The notes below the pieces were generated by a model. It searched no databases, was not told the origin of the DNA, and saw only the letters and a list, made by a program, of their open reading frames with translations. A stretch of 64,000 nucleotides of DNA from Thiopseudomonas denitrificans. GTDB taxonomy: Bacteria > Pseudomonadota > Gammaproteobacteria > Pseudomonadales > Pseudomonadaceae. Below, one piece after another: positions 63,960 through 64,000 of the stretch. Each line of letters opens with the position of its first letter. The first letter of the stretch is position 1. The stretch is taken from assembly GCF_002866065.1 (NCBI RefSeq), contig NZ_LNJZ01000007.1:288388-352387 (forward strand). Reading direction: 5' to 3'. Position numbers and translations under genes: made by a program.

Positions 63960-64000
63960 GAGACCAACCGGTTCAAGTTTCCAGTCAAAACCTGAACATT

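Overview
The window is chromosomal DNA of a GC-rich gammaproteobacterium, most likely Pseudomonadaceae or a close Pseudomonadales relative. Evidence from recognised proteins and gene order: crfX-cmpX-sigX-oprF; metZ-purF-cvpA; ispF-truD-surE-pcm-nlpD-rpoS; the lolC/lolD - PilZ protein - glycerophosphodiesterase - sthA - nqrM-apbE-nqrFEDCBA block; and a stand-alone ccoM of the type known from Pseudomonas stutzeri. Some features do not fit a typical Pseudomonas: EF-P carries Lys34 next to an EpmA gene, the RpoS protein is strongly altered, and cmaX and a second Lol permease are missing from their usual places. No rRNA, tRNA, insertion sequence, prophage or CRISPR array was recognised.

Layout. 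1-2.7 kb: ubiUVT (oxygen-independent ubiquinone synthesis) behind an Anr/FNR box. 2.8-6.1 kb: metZ-purF-cvpA on the minus strand. 6.4-10.8 kb: a retropepsin-like protease, an inactive transglutaminase-7TM protein, an ATP-grasp ligase and pabB. 10.9-12.4 kb: lemA and a GIDE/EF-hand membrane protein. 12.4-15.6 kb: a coiled-coil membrane protein diverging from a sulfite/nitrite reductase and DUF934 pair. 15.8-19.1 kb: oprF, sigX, cmpX, crfX, rraA. 19.3-25.5 kb: a tightly overlapping minus-strand run from a glutaredoxin-like gene through ispF, truD, surE, pcm and popT (DUF368) to nlpD and a divergent rpoS. 25.7-29.3 kb: efp, epmA, uspE and an EamA transporter. 29.3-34.6 kb: an accessory patch with an Rpn-family nuclease, then a type IV pilin locus (pilA, PglL-type oligosaccharyltransferase, TfpX/TfpZ accessory protein) with a sigma-54 promoter and a striking array of three 31-bp-spaced dyads. 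34.6-47 kb: dinG, small conserved genes, a class I amidotransferase, deaD with a long structured leader, a pseudouridine synthase, a hybrid SSS-domain histidine kinase, and a 36-residue ccoM gene. 47.3-50.9 kb: rapA and trmO. 50.9-51.5 kb: a 620-bp region with a 91-nt imperfect palindrome. 51.5-55.1 kb: lolD, lolC, PilZ protein, small exported protein, phosphodiesterase. 55.2-63.8 kb: sthA and the Na+-NQR operon nqrABCDEF-apbE-nqrM.

How it fits together. The window points to a respiratory organism equipped for low oxygen: anaerobic quinone synthesis and the cbb3 oxidase subunit CcoM both sit behind perfect 14-bp Anr/FNR palindromes, and Na+-NQR is encoded with its own flavin transferase and iron-delivery factor. 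Several regulatory structures are visible in DNA: an apparent attenuator in the deaD leader, a hairpin between pilA and its glycosyltransferase gene, and an extended -10 promoter for oprF overlapping the end of sigX. The least explained items are the divergent RpoS, the protease/transglutaminase/ATP-grasp module, the dyad array upstream of pilA and the palindrome-rich gap after trmO.
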